A stretch of 64,000 nucleotides of DNA from Typhlomys cinereus (lineage: Eukaryota > Chordata > Mammalia > Rodentia > Platacanthomyidae). The notes below the pieces were generated by a model. That model was given only the letters and a program-made list of their open reading frames with translations. It was not told where the DNA came from and did no database searches. The DNA lies in the NCBI GenBank assembly GCA_023101885.1, contig JALPQD010000820.1:124001-188000 (forward strand), in the 5' to 3' direction. Positions 22,227 through 34,077 of this stretch are shown one piece after another (the stretch's first letter is position 1; each line of letters begins with the position of its first letter). Both the position numbers and the translations under genes were made by a program.

Positions 22227-22276
<50 letters not shown>
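22217..22276. repeat. (CT)n(GT)n microsatellite
   Basis: A short CT run leading into about 22 GT units, just beyond the L1 tail. Confidence 0.9.
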
Positions 22277-22282
<6 letters not shown>

Positions 22283-22399
22283 TATAGAAGAGTGCATTGT
22301 GTATGTTAGTGGACAGGAATCTGGTCACCACCTAGAATGACTGCTGTAGTGGGCTTCCTTCCTCGTTCACTTCAAAAATACAAGAGTATTTGTGAGTCC

Positions 22400-22682
22400 A
22401 TTTTGTGTATGTGTGTGTGGGGGTGTATGTGTGTGCTAGTGTGCATATGTATGTGGGGGGGGAGATAGAAAAGGGCACTGTATGTGCCTATGGAAGTCTA
22501 AGGGTGATTTTGGGAATCATTCTGGATTGTTTTACCTCATTGTTTTGCACTGGAGTTTCCCAGGCTCTGCCTTTCAGGGCAGAAGTACAGATCTCTGCCA
22601 TTTCTGCCTGTCATTTTTACAGAGACCAGGATATGAACATATGAGGGGCAAAGGTTTAACGCCTGAGCCATCCCTCCAGGCC
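22400..22682 (-). mobile_element. Older-subfamily tRNA-headed SINE
   Basis: Antisense copy: GT-rich tail on the left, 'ccaggctctgcctttcaggg' core, and the head 'gcctgagccatccctccagg' on the right. Diverged. Confidence 0.85.
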
Positions 22683-23555
22683 TATGAGGCCATTTTCAAT
22701 GATTCAAAACTGTGGTTTGGAATTGACAAATTGACATTTGGAAATGACTACAGGTATGAGCAAAAAATCGAGTCTTATATTTTATTTGGCAGATGTTTCT
22801 GCTGGTTTTCTGCTGTTTGGCAAGATTATCTGCTGGGTTTACATTCAGTTTCTTATTGCTACTTCAGCCCTGTCACAGGGAAAGCAAGCTGTTTGATTTG
22901 GAGTTTCCTAAGGTTCTAACAGACAAATCTAAGCCAATTAAATTGGATCAAAAAGTGTGTGTTACAAGGAAGGATCCCCCCCACACCCCTGGAATCATAA
23001 ACATGGAATCTAACCTCCACATGATTATTCTTGGCTATAAATTCTCCCTGGAAGCTAATTAAGAAATATGGGTGGATCACTTTCAACTTCCTTAATTTTC
23101 CGTTTGATTCTCCTCTTATCTTATCCTCTATCCCATCTTTAAGGAGCAATGTATATTTTTTAATTAGGTGAGGGGAAATTCCTAAATAACTTAATAGCAT
23201 ACGTTGCTAATATTATCCATGGCACCTTGGAGTTTCCTCTGTGTTTTCATTCCAGGTTCTCTCCACTGAAACTGGTCTGGCTTCGTCTCCTCAGACTGCA
23301 CCCTCAGAACATCTCAGACAACTCATGACTTTTACTGATACCCATCTAGCTAGACAGTTCTTATTTTCTCAAGTCCAGACCCATTCACTAATTATGCAAA
23401 GTTGTCTATAATATTATTTAGTGAAGGCTTCATGCTGTTTCACGTCTGAGCAAGAAACACATGGTATATACAAATGCACTGGAAAGAGATATCGAAGTAA
23501 AATGAATCCAGGAAACCCCGAAAAATTAGTACAGAACCCTAAAGACAGCGACAAT
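22683..23555. other. Unique non-coding sequence
   Basis: No repeat family or supported gene. The frames at 22482-22919 and 22793-23062 have no signature and partly read through the SINE. Confidence 0.4.
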
Positions 23556-23559
23556 GGTA

Positions 23560-23905
23560 TTCTTCATTGCCTATCATGGACTGTTTTCTACTGCTAAAAG
23601 AGACTGAGCAGACTTATTTCTCCCTTTTCTGGAGGTGGGAAGACCCAAGGTCAAGGTGCTGACATCTAGTGGTCTGGTGAGGGCTCTTTCAGCATCATCC
23701 TTTTACTGAAGATAGGCCAAGAACACAAGTAGCAGAAGGGAGTTGACCTAATCGTCAGGTTCTCGCTCCTAAGGAACCTATTCCAGTAATAGAAAGCAGA
23801 GCAGAACCTGATAATAACAACTCTTAAATACTGCTGCATGAACCTCGGAGGAAACACTCCAGCCATTACACTGCTCTTAAGCCAGGAGGGAAGACATAGG
23901 TAGCA
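23560..23905 (-). mobile_element. MaLR/MST-type LTR, antisense, old
   Basis: 'ctgctaaaagagactgagca', 'ctggaggtgggaagacccaa', 'ggtcaaggtgctgacatcta' and 'gtctggtgagggctctttc' follow the antisense order of MST/THE1-like MaLR LTRs. No coding part. Confidence 0.6.
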
Positions 23906-24343
23906 CACTTACCAGAATCAGTGGCAAAAAATAACCTTTGACTTCTGGTCAGGGATTGCAATCGACCTGTAACATACCGGCCTGGAAGAGGCTGGGGAGC
24001 TGGGGACAATTGACTGACTTTAATGTCCCTTTCTCATCCCAGACTTTGGTAATGTTTTCCTTGAATTCATCCTGAAATAGCCAAGAGAAAGAGCCAGGCA
24101 CTTAATGCCAGGGACTCTGGTGAGTCCTTTAGGGCACAGAGCCTAGCAGAGAGTGGATCTGAAGGGCATACAACAGATACTCTGCATACCTGCTTTGTGA
24201 CAAGCAGCATCTATGGAGCTGCTAAGAAGAACATGGCCTAGACGTGTCACTGAGCAACGAAGGGCAGGTGGGCAGCCTAGGCATACTGCAAAGGAAACTG
24301 GTAGAATTTTGAGCCCTCTTGTCCTACAAAACTGTGTGCCTCA
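23906..24343. other. Unique non-coding sequence
   Basis: Nothing recognised. A minus-strand GTAAGT-like donor at about 23905-23912 has no convincing acceptor. Confidence 0.4.
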
Positions 24344-24629
24344 GGGGCTGGAGAGGTGGCTCAGGTGTTAAGCCTCTGCCTTGCAGGTGGAAGGTCCTGA
24401 GTTTGGATCCTAAGACCCCACGTATATACACCGGGCCGAAGCAGGGGCGGCCTGCGATTCTGGTCCTGGTAGGGCGGAGCCTGTGAATCCCGGGGCAAAG
24501 TAAACAAGGAGGAGGTGGAGGCGTCCATGGTGGTTCCCGAATTCGTCCGTGGTTCTACACACACACACGTACACACGTGCACACGCACAATTGAATAAAT
24601 AATAAATAATAAAAAGAAATTAAAAAAAT
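24344..24629 (+). mobile_element. Young GC-rich tRNA-headed SINE with target duplication
   Basis: Full-length sense copy with head, pol III boxes, GC-rich core, CA-rich segment and ttgaataaataataaataat tail. The duplication ctgtgtgcct occurs at about 24332-24341 and 24630-24639. Confidence 0.92.
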
Positions 24630-24639
24630 CTGTGTGCCT

Positions 24640-25829
24640 TTCCTGATGCTCCCATCTGCCAACTCACCGAAGTCACAAACATTGGTAACATGGAACTTGT
24701 CTCTTCTCTCCCTCTTTCTCAAATTCCTGCCTTCCTACCCCCTCACTATTGCTATGTTGCCCTGAACTGTCCTTTTTACCCCTAAAATGCTCTGAGTCCA
24801 TATTCTCCTCTCTGTTTCTACTAGCAGTTGTCCTTGTGTCTTGTATTTAGTTTATTGAGTCGCAGGAATTTCCCTGGAATAATTCCTCAGACATCAATTA
24901 GGCTGGCAGAGAGGAACTTTATTCACCAGTGGTCTGTAATTGAAATCTTTCTCTAAGAATTTCAGTCTCGGGTTTAACTTATATTTTCGTTATATATTAA
25001 AGCAGGGCAGAGGTGGAGCAAGTGAAGCTGAACTTTTCAGAAGTAATCACAATGGTTACTAGGTAACAGCAAGGCAGGCTGACTCAGACAGGCCACGATC
25101 TCTTATTAGGCAGCAGCATAGATGCAGGTCCTGGGGTGGGGTGATGTTTCCTAGATTCTGTAATGATCATCTTAACTTGAGCTTAGCAATGACTTAACCA
25201 TTTATATTTTTCTACCTCAACTGTGGAGGAACACTACTGCTTTCTACATTATTCTCCACATTGTCACCGCAGTGATCGCCCTAAAACATAACCCTTTCAA
25301 TATATCTCCTCCACTCTAAAAAATGGTTTCTCAGCGCATATGCATGACATGAGATGAACATTCAAACAGTTGTTGGATCTGAATATATCATATCACTCCT
25401 TTGCTTAAAACCCCAGTATTTACAGTATTAATATTTTAAATAATAGTATTGATATTAGTTTTAATAACTAATATTTACTGACTATTGTGACATGAACACT
25501 ATTCACAACAGTAGGTATTGTCACAGTCTTTAAGCTACATCTGAAAAGGCTGAAGATCAGGGATTCACTGGGTTGAACATAGAAGAGCTCAGAGAAGTAA
25601 GAGAAGAACAGAACCACAGAACAGGCAGCCTGCTTCCTTAATTATCATGCAGAAGGATGCTGTACAAACTCTTAAGCTGAATGATTGTATGCCTGTTGTC
25701 TGCTGTAGGCGGAGCGTCTCAGGCAGAATTATAGACCTTAGTTATGATGCCACCGACAAATGATTTCAGTACAAGACATAAATGCCCATGGTAATTAAAG
25801 TGTCCACTTAACAAATGAGAACTGACCCA
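24640..25829. other. Unique non-coding sequence
   Basis: About 1.2 kb without recognised repeats or frames above 60 codons. Confidence 0.45.
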
Positions 25830-26170
25830 TGAGGCACACCTATAAAGAATTATTTAATTAAGGCAAATCTCTGAGCAAGTTTGAAGAAGATAATTGAACT
25901 GATGTGGGAAGAACCAGCCCATGGCAGGAGGGACCAATTCCTGGGCAGATGGATCAGACAAGAGAGGGACCTGGCTGGCAAATTAATAGATATATTTTGG
26001 CTATTGCCTCTTTCCCAGCTCCTCCTGTGTATATAGTGTGGTCAGTTCCCTTGATTCCTGATGCTGTTCTTACTCTCCTGCCATGATAATAGGCTGTAAC
26101 CTGAGAAAGCAAATAATAGAATCCTTGTTCTTTAGATTGCTTGGGCCATGAATTTATCAGCAACTAAGCA
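25830..26170 (+). mobile_element. LTR-like rodent repeat, diverged
   Basis: Shares 'gggaccaattcctgggcaga', 'gtggtcagttcccttgattc', 'aataggctgtaacctgagaa' and 'atgaatttatcagcaact' with the repeats at 45.5 and 56.8-57.4 kb. The 3' end resembles an LTR polyadenylation region. Confidence 0.65.
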
Positions 26171-28045
26171 GCACTTAAACAACCCCTAGGAAGCTTATGC
26201 ATTTTCCTATGACCAACTTTATAAATTTGCAGATTGGGAGTGGGTCCACTTTGCCATAACATGACTAGAATGTTCTCATTCATGATTCTTTCAACAAATT
26301 TCCTAGTTTTCTGCTCTGAGCTACATATGCATGTATCTAAACTCCAAATAATGATTTACTAGCCATACATGGTATTTACTGGCCTAGTGAACAAATCCCC
26401 GTATTTACCACTTCACTAACTATATATATATTTTTTCAAGATTTTATTGGATACTGTTGAAAGTAACTTGCATTATTCTATTCAATTTATTCTGTGTCTT
26501 TAGAAATACGGAAGCACTTGAGGCCTCTCAGAATCAATGAGAATAATTTAGCACTGCCTTTCTCATTGAAGGCCAGATGTGGTGTGTCTATTTACTTGAT
26601 ACCGACAGTGCTGTAGTGTGCCTGTGGACCTTTCTCTAGATACCTGAGAGCAAGCTTGGGCCTGCTAGCTTATCAAGCTTATCAGCGCTGGCTCTTATTT
26701 CAGACACTACACTATAAGCCCTGCTGGGCTTTGTTTCCTTAGCAACACCACTGCTTTGTGTTTTTTAAAGGCAACATGCCTGGGCATTCCTTACATAATT
26801 ATCTTCTTGGAAGTATGCTCTCAACAAATGAATTGATCAGAAACCTAGCTCAGAGCATACTCAGCTACATATAATTTTGAATGCCTGATATATCCTTGAT
26901 ATAGAGAAAAAGACAAACTCAGAGAGAAGGAGGCATTGGGAGGAGGGGGTGGGGGGGCTCAAGATTACATTCAGCACAAATAAGGGAGAGATTTAAGTTC
27001 TAGGAGATACCAGGCAAAACTCTCCCAATCTCTGACAGGAGAACTAATTCACCCAGTGCCCTTGATTAAAAAGAACATATACAAATATGTTGAAATGTGT
27101 AATAATGTGCTATTTCTAAAACAATTTAAAATCTTTCACACAGTCACTACAATTTTCTCACTAGGCATAAGGGCATGTGAGCATTTAATAAATGTTTGGC
27201 CTTTACCTTGAACGATTAAATTACGGCTTAAAGCAACAGTAGCTGGCTGTTGCTCATGTTTCAGGAAGTCTGGGGGAGATCTGCCAGCAAGGGACCTAGG
27301 TGAGCTGTCTGAGTAGGCCCTTCATTTTCATGGTAATGGCAGACTGCAAGAAACCACAGGTTTCTTAGTTCCTGTGCTCAGCACAGATGCAGGGTAGTTT
27401 TTACCATTTTTTATCGTGCGAGACAAACTGCATGGGTCAAGCTTCAGTAAAGGCACAGAGACTGACCATGATGAAGCCATGGGTATGTCTGGCTATTAAT
27501 AGAATCTTCTTCACACCTCCAGCAGCAAGTTGCAGACAGTCACAGCTAAAGGTGCAGAAGGAGCCTATTGTTAGTCTAAAAGAGCACATTGCACAAGAGA
27601 TCCCAAAAGATGGAAAACTGTTGTCATTGACCTTGGGCTTGGTGTCTGGAATTCCTGATGCGCAAGACAAAAAGGAAAATAGGATGTCTAAGAGAAGGAA
27701 TGGAACTACTTTATGCCGAAAGCTAAATACATAGGCATATACCTAATTCACCAATATATTTACTTGAGACACATTCATTCCTATACTTTCTGTGCAGTTA
27801 GATAATGCATGACAAGATAAACCTAATCTAAACAATCTCCTACAAGTCTATCATCCATTCTTTCTTATAAATAGCATTCCTATTTATTTTAAAGAATTTG
27901 AGATCTGAGTGATTTTTTCCCCTTTCATTCAGAGAAGTATTTGTGTGTATGGTCTTCTAACCATAAGAAATAAGCCATCTCCTTTAGCTCTGAAGAATAC
28001 CCTATTTTTCAGCCAAGAGAGGCCAGACAAAGATAACCAGGCAGA
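26171..28045. other. Unique non-coding sequence
   Basis: About 1.9 kb with no named repeat. The 115-codon frame at 27387-27734 shows no domain, and its flanks do not look like splice sites. Confidence 0.4.
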
Positions 28046-28079
28046 TATATATATATATATATATATTTTTTTTTTTTCA
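28046..28079. repeat. (TA)n followed by poly-T
   Basis: About 10 TA units, then 13 T's. Confidence 0.9.
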
Positions 28080-28815
28080 TCTCTAGTGTCGGCTGGGATG
28101 ACAAAGGAGTCTGGTCCTTTAGCCAAGTTGTCTGCCAACATTTCACTTTTTTTTTTTTTAACTTGCTATGAATTGTCTGGTCTCAAAGAAAAAAGCAAAA
28201 CAAACCAGTCTTTGGCAAAATCTGGAATTTTTACCCTCCCACTTAATAAATATTTAAGTCTTTCTGTAGTCTTGTATTTTGCAAGTGGGCATGAGAACCA
28301 GTTTGGCAATTTATGTATAGAAACAAACCCTTAGATGTGTGCCTCTGGGCTAAAACATAAATGAGGGCAATGCTTTATCTGTGAATACTGCTGTTAACTT
28401 TCTCAGACAAGTGGGAACACGGCAAGTTGAAAGAGCTGGACCCGAAACAACCTTTGTGTACATCTAGGTTTCTTCCTTTGTGTTGCACTGAAATATTATC
28501 TGATACATTTATTTCAATCTCAGTGTCTTCATTTGCTAAAGGGATGCCTGGGACATTTTTGTCCTATCATGGAGATGAGGCTGCACTGGGGTGGGGTGAA
28601 GAGTGGGTGTATCTGGTGGGATCAGGATGGTAGCACACCTTCGAGGTTAACAGATGGCAGAATCCTTTCCCATAAGAAGTCAGGAGGACCACCATGCTTC
28701 AGTCATCACTTAGACACCTACTAAGACCTTGAGACTTGCCAAACAAGAAAAACATGAAATTATAAATGTTTCCAGTGGTCAGCCAGGGAAAGGTTCAAGA
28801 TTTAAGATCAGATTC
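28080..28815. other. Unique non-coding sequence
   Basis: Nothing recognised except a T-run near 28148. Confidence 0.4.
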
Positions 28816-28817
28816 CC

Positions 28818-29100
28818 CGGCTATCATGGTTTGAAGATGAGTTGCCCCTTCCAATCTCATATGTTTGAATCCTTAATGTTTGGAAAGGTTGAGGTTGGTG
28901 GTCCAGCCTTGCTTCCTCTAGCTGCGTTTACTCTCTCTTCCTTCATGATGGTTAAGGTGACCTGAACCAGCCTTCTGCTTAAGCCTTCAGCTATGCCTTC
29001 TGCTGTATGATTCCAGACATAATGGACAATGAACCATAAGCCAAATAAATCTCCCTTAAGTTGTATATGACTGTCATTGCACAGAAAGCAAAGTAACGGC
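28818..29100 (+). mobile_element. MaLR (ORR1-like) solo LTR, old
   Basis: 'tatcatggtttgaagatgag' start, 'gttgaggttggtggtccagc' middle, 'ccataagccaaataaatctc' with an AATAAA polyadenylation signal near the 3' end. Typical MaLR LTR order, no coding part. Confidence 0.75.
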
Positions 29101-29159
29101 AACACTAGCTTCAATCCATTGTCTATTCCCAGTATTCATTCGCTTGTCCATCTACCCGT

Positions 29160-29540
29160 TGTTATGGCTTGAAATGTGAGTTGCACGCCCCATTCAGACT
29201 GTGTCTGAATCTTTGGTTGTTTGGGAAGGTCATGGCACTTTTAAGAGATAGAGCCTTGCTGGAGGAAGGCAGTCACGGGGTGAGCCTTGAGGTTGATCAA
29301 CTCCCACTCTACTTCCGGGAGAGGTCTACTCTTGCGGTTGGTAGTTTGTAGCTCTGAGCCTCCATTCTGGACATGACTTATAGGCCCCCTCCAACTTCTG
29401 CTAGACCACCATGGCTTTTCTACCATAAAGAACTGCATCTCCCTTCTGTAACGATAAGCTGAATAAATTTTCCTTTCTCCCTTAGGTTGCTTGACTTTTA
29501 ATAGTGTCTCAAAGCAGAAGAGAGAATAACCAGTACTACC
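29160..29540 (+). mobile_element. MaLR (ORR1-like) solo LTR
   Basis: Starts TGTTATGGCTTGAAATGTGA, continues 'gagccttgctggaggaaggc' and 'ggtgagccttgaggttgatc', and ends with 'gctgaataaattttcctttc' (polyadenylation signal AATAAA) and an ...agtact tail. It parallels, in opposite orientation, the LTRs at 59.3, 61.8 and 63.7 kb. Confidence 0.85.
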
Positions 29541-30115
29541 AGCTAATCCTCCATGCCCACTCTAAGCCCGTACATTTAATCAAGAGGGGAACAAAATGAG
29601 AAAAATCAATTCTATAACTTTCCAAAAAAACTTGCAACAGGAAATCAAAGAGAAAAGTACCAAAACAGTTTGAGGAAAATATCTAATCCTTTTAGGATTA
29701 GATCTTAATAAGTTTCATACTTTTCTAAGTGGCTAAATGAACAATCATTAGTTCTGGAAATTTCTAGGGAGAAATTTTTGAACATCAACTCTATATAGTT
29801 ATGTCTAAATCATTCTCTAGCTTTGTAAGTTGTTTACAGTTGGTGGAGCATTATAAAAAGCAATCATTTCTTGTTAGCCAAAATCTTTGGTTTATGAAAG
29901 GGTATTATTCTGAAAAGAATTAGTAACATCCCATCTCCTCTGTTTTAATTGCTTTCTCTTTACCACCTTCTTCAAATCCATCCTTTCTTTAACTGACTTT
30001 GCCTGCTGTTCTTTGTATGTCCATTCAGTCCTTACTTATCTAGGAAAGCTTTGTGGTCTTTCAGCTATTTTCTGGGCTACTTTCACAGTTATTTTGCATC
30101 AAACATTTTAATTAA
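29541..30115. other. Unique non-coding sequence
   Basis: AT-rich, nothing recognised. A sharp compositional change marks the L1 start at about 30116. Confidence 0.5.
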
Positions 30116-30462
30116 GACCACCACACTCCCTTCCCTCACTCTGCCGCCAGGGACGCGCGCGCGGTTCAGCCGGGCCTCACCGCGACCTAGGTAAGCTCCG
30201 CCCCCGCCCACCCCCAGAATCCCAGGCAGCCCAAGGGACCCAGCTCCTCCCACCATCCAGCCTGAGCTGCCGCGTAGGGCCTGGGAGGAGGACACCCCTC
30301 TGCACCTGGCCCCGCCCAGCTCCCCCAAGTTAAATAGCACCCAGCCGACGCCCCATCCTCCCTTCCCCCACTCCGCCTCCCGGGACGTAAGCAGTCCAGC
30401 CTGTACTCACCTGGACCTAGGTAAGCTCCATCCCTGACCACCCCCAGAACCTCAGGCTAAAT
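30116..30462 (+). promoter_or_regulatory. L1 5' UTR: tandem ~231-bp promoter monomers
   Basis: CpG- and C-rich block. One full unit (about 30116-30346) is followed by part of a second. 'ccttccctcact' at 30129 corresponds to 'ccttcccccact' at 30361, and 'gacctaggtaagctcc' at 30184 to the same motif at 30414, giving a period of 230-232 bp. Several GC-box-like CCGCCC/CCCCGCCC motifs and a TTAAATA at 30330 are visible. By analogy with mouse L1 A/F/Tf monomers this is the internal promoter. Activity is inferred. Confidence 0.8.
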
Positions 30463-30522
30463 AATTCAGTTTAGTGAAAAACACACAGAAATTGAAAGAA
30501 GATCTTAAGAGTTAAAACGACA

Positions 30523-31566
30523 ATGCCAAAGTCAAAGTGCAAATCCATGAGAAACAACACTCAAGTAAACAAATCTCCCACTGAAGGAATTAATCCCATA
30601 ATGTTAGACTCCAACCAGAACAAACCCACGGAAAATGGCCAAGAAAGCCTGACCCAGGATAATGACTTTCAAAACATGATCATTATCATGTTCAATACTA
30701 TGAAAGAGGAAATCCGGGAGGAAGTAAATACCACATCAATCACTTTGAAGAGGAACACAACAGACACTTGGAGGAGTTGAGAAAAACAGTGCAAGAAACA
30801 AAAACTGACATAGAGAAGTTAAAACAGACTCAGAGTTTTAAAACTGAGCTAAAAGACAAGTTATCTTCAACCCAGAACTCCACAGAGAGTCTTATCAACA
30901 GAACTAACGAAGCAGAAAACAGAATTTAAGACCTTGAAGATAAAGTGGGAGTATTAACCAGCTCAATGGCAGAGGTCGTTAAAGCCAAAAAGATACTTGA
31001 GAGAAATATCCAGGAGATATGGGACACCCTGAAGAAGCCTAACATGCATATTCATGGAATACCAGAGCAAGAATCTCAAAATACCATCCCTGAAGAAATT
31101 TTTCAAATGATTATCAAGGAAAACTTTCCTCATCTAAAAAAAGAGAGGCCCATCCATATACAAGAGGCATTCAGCACCCCAAATAGATATGACCAAAACA
31201 GAAGCTCGCCACAGCAAATAATAGTTAAAGCACTCCACATTCAAGATAAAGAACTGGTGCTGAGAGCTGCAAGGGAGAAAAAACAAGTCACTTTTAAGGG
31301 TAAACCTATTAAAATAACAAATGACTTCTCAGTCGAAACAGTAAAAGCAAGAAGAGCTTGGACAGACATACTTCAAGTATTGAATGAGCAAAAATGTCAA
31401 CCCAGGCTGATTTACCCTGCAAAACTATCAGTCATGATCGAGGGAGAAAGAAAAATCTTCTAGCACAAAGACAACTTGAAGGGATACATGTCCACCAAAC
31501 CAGGCCTTCAAAAAATGCTTGAAGAAAAAAACAGGCATATCCAGGAGAACAGAAGGCAAGTATAAC
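30523..31566 (+). pseudogene. L1 ORF1, frameshifted, second copy
   Basis: Same start MPKSKCKSMRNN as the copy at 16257. One base is missing at 'gtaaataccacatc' (about 30728), which ends the first frame at 30780. A TAA (aattTAAg, about 30927) interrupts the middle. The RRM and C-terminal parts are open from 30945 (MHIHGIPEQE; RAWTDILQVLNEQKCQPRLI) but end at a TAG (31461) where the other copy has CAG. ORF1p would be a trimeric RNA-binding chaperone. This copy cannot make it. Confidence 0.9.
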
Positions 31567-31615
31567 ACCATTAAAAGTGAAGCAATATACTTATAAAAAC
31601 TACTAAACATAATAA

Positions 31616-32314
31616 ATGTCTGGAATTAAAAATAGTTTCTCCATTATAACACTAAATGTTAATGGAATTAATTCACTGATCAAGAGACACAGATTACAAA
31701 TTTGGATTAAAAATCACAATCCAAACCCATCTCATCACAAAAGATAGGCATGCCCTAAAAATAAAAGGCTGGTCAAGAATTCTACAAGCTAATGGAAGCA
31801 GAAAACAGGCAGGGGTAGCCATTATGATATCAGACAAAGTGGACTTCAAACCAAAGAAAATTATAAGAGACACAGATGGATACTACATTTTAGTCACAGG
31901 TACAATTCACCAGGAAGACTTCACAATATGCACCCAATACGGGCCCCTCCACATTCATTAAGAAAACCCTACAGCAAGAAATCAACCCCAATTCTTGGGG
32001 ACTTCAACACCGCCCTCTCAACATGGGATAGATCAACAGGTCAAAAGCTTAATAGAGACACTTTGGAACTTAATCAAACCCTTAAAGAAATGGACCTTAC
32101 AGATCTCTATCGAACTTTTCACCCACGCACCAAAGAATACACATTTTTCTCAGCAGCACACGGAACTGTCTCCAAAATAGATCACATACTGGGCCACAAA
32201 ACGAATCTACACATATACAGGAAAGTTGAAATTGTAACCTGTGCCCTATCAGACCACCACGGCCTAAAGCTGGACATCCACAACACAACAAACAAGAGAA
32301 AATACACTAACTCC
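31616..32314 (+). pseudogene. L1 ORF2 N-terminal (endonuclease) fragment
   Basis: Starts with an intact ATG (MSGIKNSFSIITLNVNG), the residue lost in the other L1. The APE-like endonuclease can be followed through IKRHR, then a deletion that removes the 'ICCLQETHL' block (about 31722), GDFNTALSTWD (about 31998), TFFSAAHGT, IDHILGHK and SDHHGLKLD. It ends at KYTNS, then SINE sequence. Frameshifts occur near 31722 and 31925. There is no reverse transcriptase. Confidence 0.9.
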
Positions 32315-32407
32315 TGCCCGGCGTCTATACGTGGGGTCTAGGATCTGAACTCAGGACCTTCCGCCTGCAAGGCAGAGGCTTAACCCCTGAGCCACCTCTC
32401 CAGCCCC
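32315..32407 (-). mobile_element. Young tRNA-headed SINE, head half only
   Basis: Antisense copy of the first ~93 bp of the SINE: 'ggcgtctatacgtggggtct', 'gaactcaggaccttccgcct', 'gagccacctctccagcccc'. The rest of the SINE is missing, and its broken end is fused to L1 ORF2. Confidence 0.9.
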
Positions 32408-33155
32408 TTTAATTGATTTTTAAAAGAAATTTATTAAGAGGTATTATTTTAAAAATCTGAAAACTCACAGTTAGAAACACATTTAAGACTATAACCAAAC
32501 CTTCTTCTTATTTATCCCCATGTGTTTTCCCAGGCTTCTTGCCAGAGGTACTCAATACTATCTCTTCCTTCTCTCCTACCCCTGCATCCTTTAAACAGAG
32601 CGATAGCAATTAACATCTAAAGACAAATATCTGGGATGTCCCCCTTTCCTGCCATTCACAGATCTGGTCCCTTTGTCTACTCTAATGCCCTTTCTCCCTT
32701 CCACTTTCTCAGGGAAGTCCCCTTTGTCATTCAGTCTCAGGAAACAAACTATAGCCCACATCCTGCTTAGCAGAGTCCACAGAAGGCCAGGTTCACGTGC
32801 CATCCCAAATCCCTTGAGCATTTCCAGCTTCTCACACTCACAAGCCATCCTTTGACTTCCCAGCAAACAACTGTCTTCTGTGACAGCAGCCCTTGTCCTC
32901 TTCTGCTCAGTGACCCCCAAGGTTTCCTGTCCAATCAAGGGAGAGGGAAGTTGAGTCTCGTCCCAGTCCTGCCTTGCCGCATCCTGCCCAACCTCTAAGT
33001 TGTCTCAGTTCCCTTGAATCAACAACTCTTGGCATTTTCAATGCCACCAACACAGTTTAAGTTATTATTACTTCTAGTCTGTTCTGCAGTTACTACTTTC
33101 CAATGCACTCCACTTAGGGTTTCACTCTGATCCATTTCATGATAGTCTCATGCAC
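32408..33155. other. Unique non-coding sequence
   Basis: No recognised repeat. The 115-codon minus frame at 32591-32938 has no family signature. Confidence 0.4.
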
Positions 33156-33211
33156 GTCCCTTAAGGATAGACCACTTATCTTTTCTGAACACGTCCACTA
33201 TCAAGATTCCA
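33156..33211 (+). repeat. 56-bp dispersed duplication, copy 1
   Basis: Begins gtcccttaaggatagacc and ends tcaagattcca. It matches 34022-34077 with one mismatch (A here, G there, in ccactRtc). Confidence 0.95.
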
Positions 33212-34021
33212 TCTTTACCTTATTGTTTGAGAGATTTAAGCTTTATTTCCTCAGCAAATCTTTAATTTCAATGATATGCCATTGCTAAGCCACAAACACT
33301 GTGTTCTCATGTCCACTAGATCAACAGACCTCACTCCTCTCACAAGATGAATGCCGTTTGTGTGTGGTCTGTGTCAAGTAAGTTTCTTTTAGAAGCACAA
33401 ACGGAGACTTGATTGACTGTGCAAGACTTTCTGAGAAAAATGATGGTAGAGGTTAGAGATGAAAATAGCAGAGAGGGCAGTGATATCACCCTGACACCTG
33501 TTAAGGAAGAATGGGAAGTGGGAAGATTGTGATGGGAGCCAGAGTTCCAAGCACTGTTCCAAGCATATGCTTGCCAGGTGAATGCAAAGCCTTGGGGGGA
33601 GACTCAGAAGAAACCTTCCCTGGGGCAGGAACAGAGCTCAAGGCCTCTGCTGGGCCAGGCATTGCAGGAGAACAGTGCAGATGAAGTGTGGCATGAATGC
33701 CGAACCTGCCTTCAGCAAGCTTTCTCAAGTGGAGATCTGAGCAAGGCACTTCCAAAGCTACTTGCATTCTCTTGGATCCATTGTTCCACCTGTCAGAGTC
33801 TCTGGCATCATGCGAGAATGCACATAGATAATCCACCTGAAAGTTCCTGGAGCATAGTGAGGTATTCAGAAGGTCTCAGTTTTCTCCTTTCCCCTTCATT
33901 TACTTTAATTATTGTCTCTCTTTTTTTATGATTGCATTACAAAGTACGTTTCCTCGAGGCATTTTCATAAATAATTTTGGTGGTTCCTCTCACTTTGTAA
34001 AGTCTTCTGTTCTAACTTTCA
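33212..34021. other. Unique non-coding sequence
   Basis: Overlapping frames on both strands (33501-33836 minus, 33578-33931 plus) are unsupported. No repeat is recognised. Confidence 0.4.
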
Positions 34022-34077
34022 GTCCCTTAAGGATAGACCACTTATCTTTTCTGAACACGTCCACTGTCAAGATTCCA
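34022..34077 (+). repeat. 56-bp dispersed duplication, copy 2
   Basis: Same orientation as copy 1, 866 bp downstream. The flanks are unrelated, and neither copy has a poly-A tail. Confidence 0.95.

Larger units (their letters stand above)
30116..32314 (+). mobile_element. LINE-1 element, 3'-truncated, with monomeric 5' UTR
   Basis: Second copy of the 16-22 kb L1 family. It retains more of the 5' end (30116-30522), ORF1 (30523-31566) and the start of ORF2 (31616-32314). It stops inside the endonuclease domain at '...aaatacactaactcctg', where the other copy continues, and joins directly to a SINE fragment. Loss of the 3' part is not the usual 5' truncation of L1, so a later deletion or recombination is likely. 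Confidence 0.92.

Noticed and set aside
23856..23960. Minus-strand 55-nt exon with a GTAAGT donor
   Set aside because: The proposed acceptor lacks a pyrimidine tract and the donor adjoins an old LTR.
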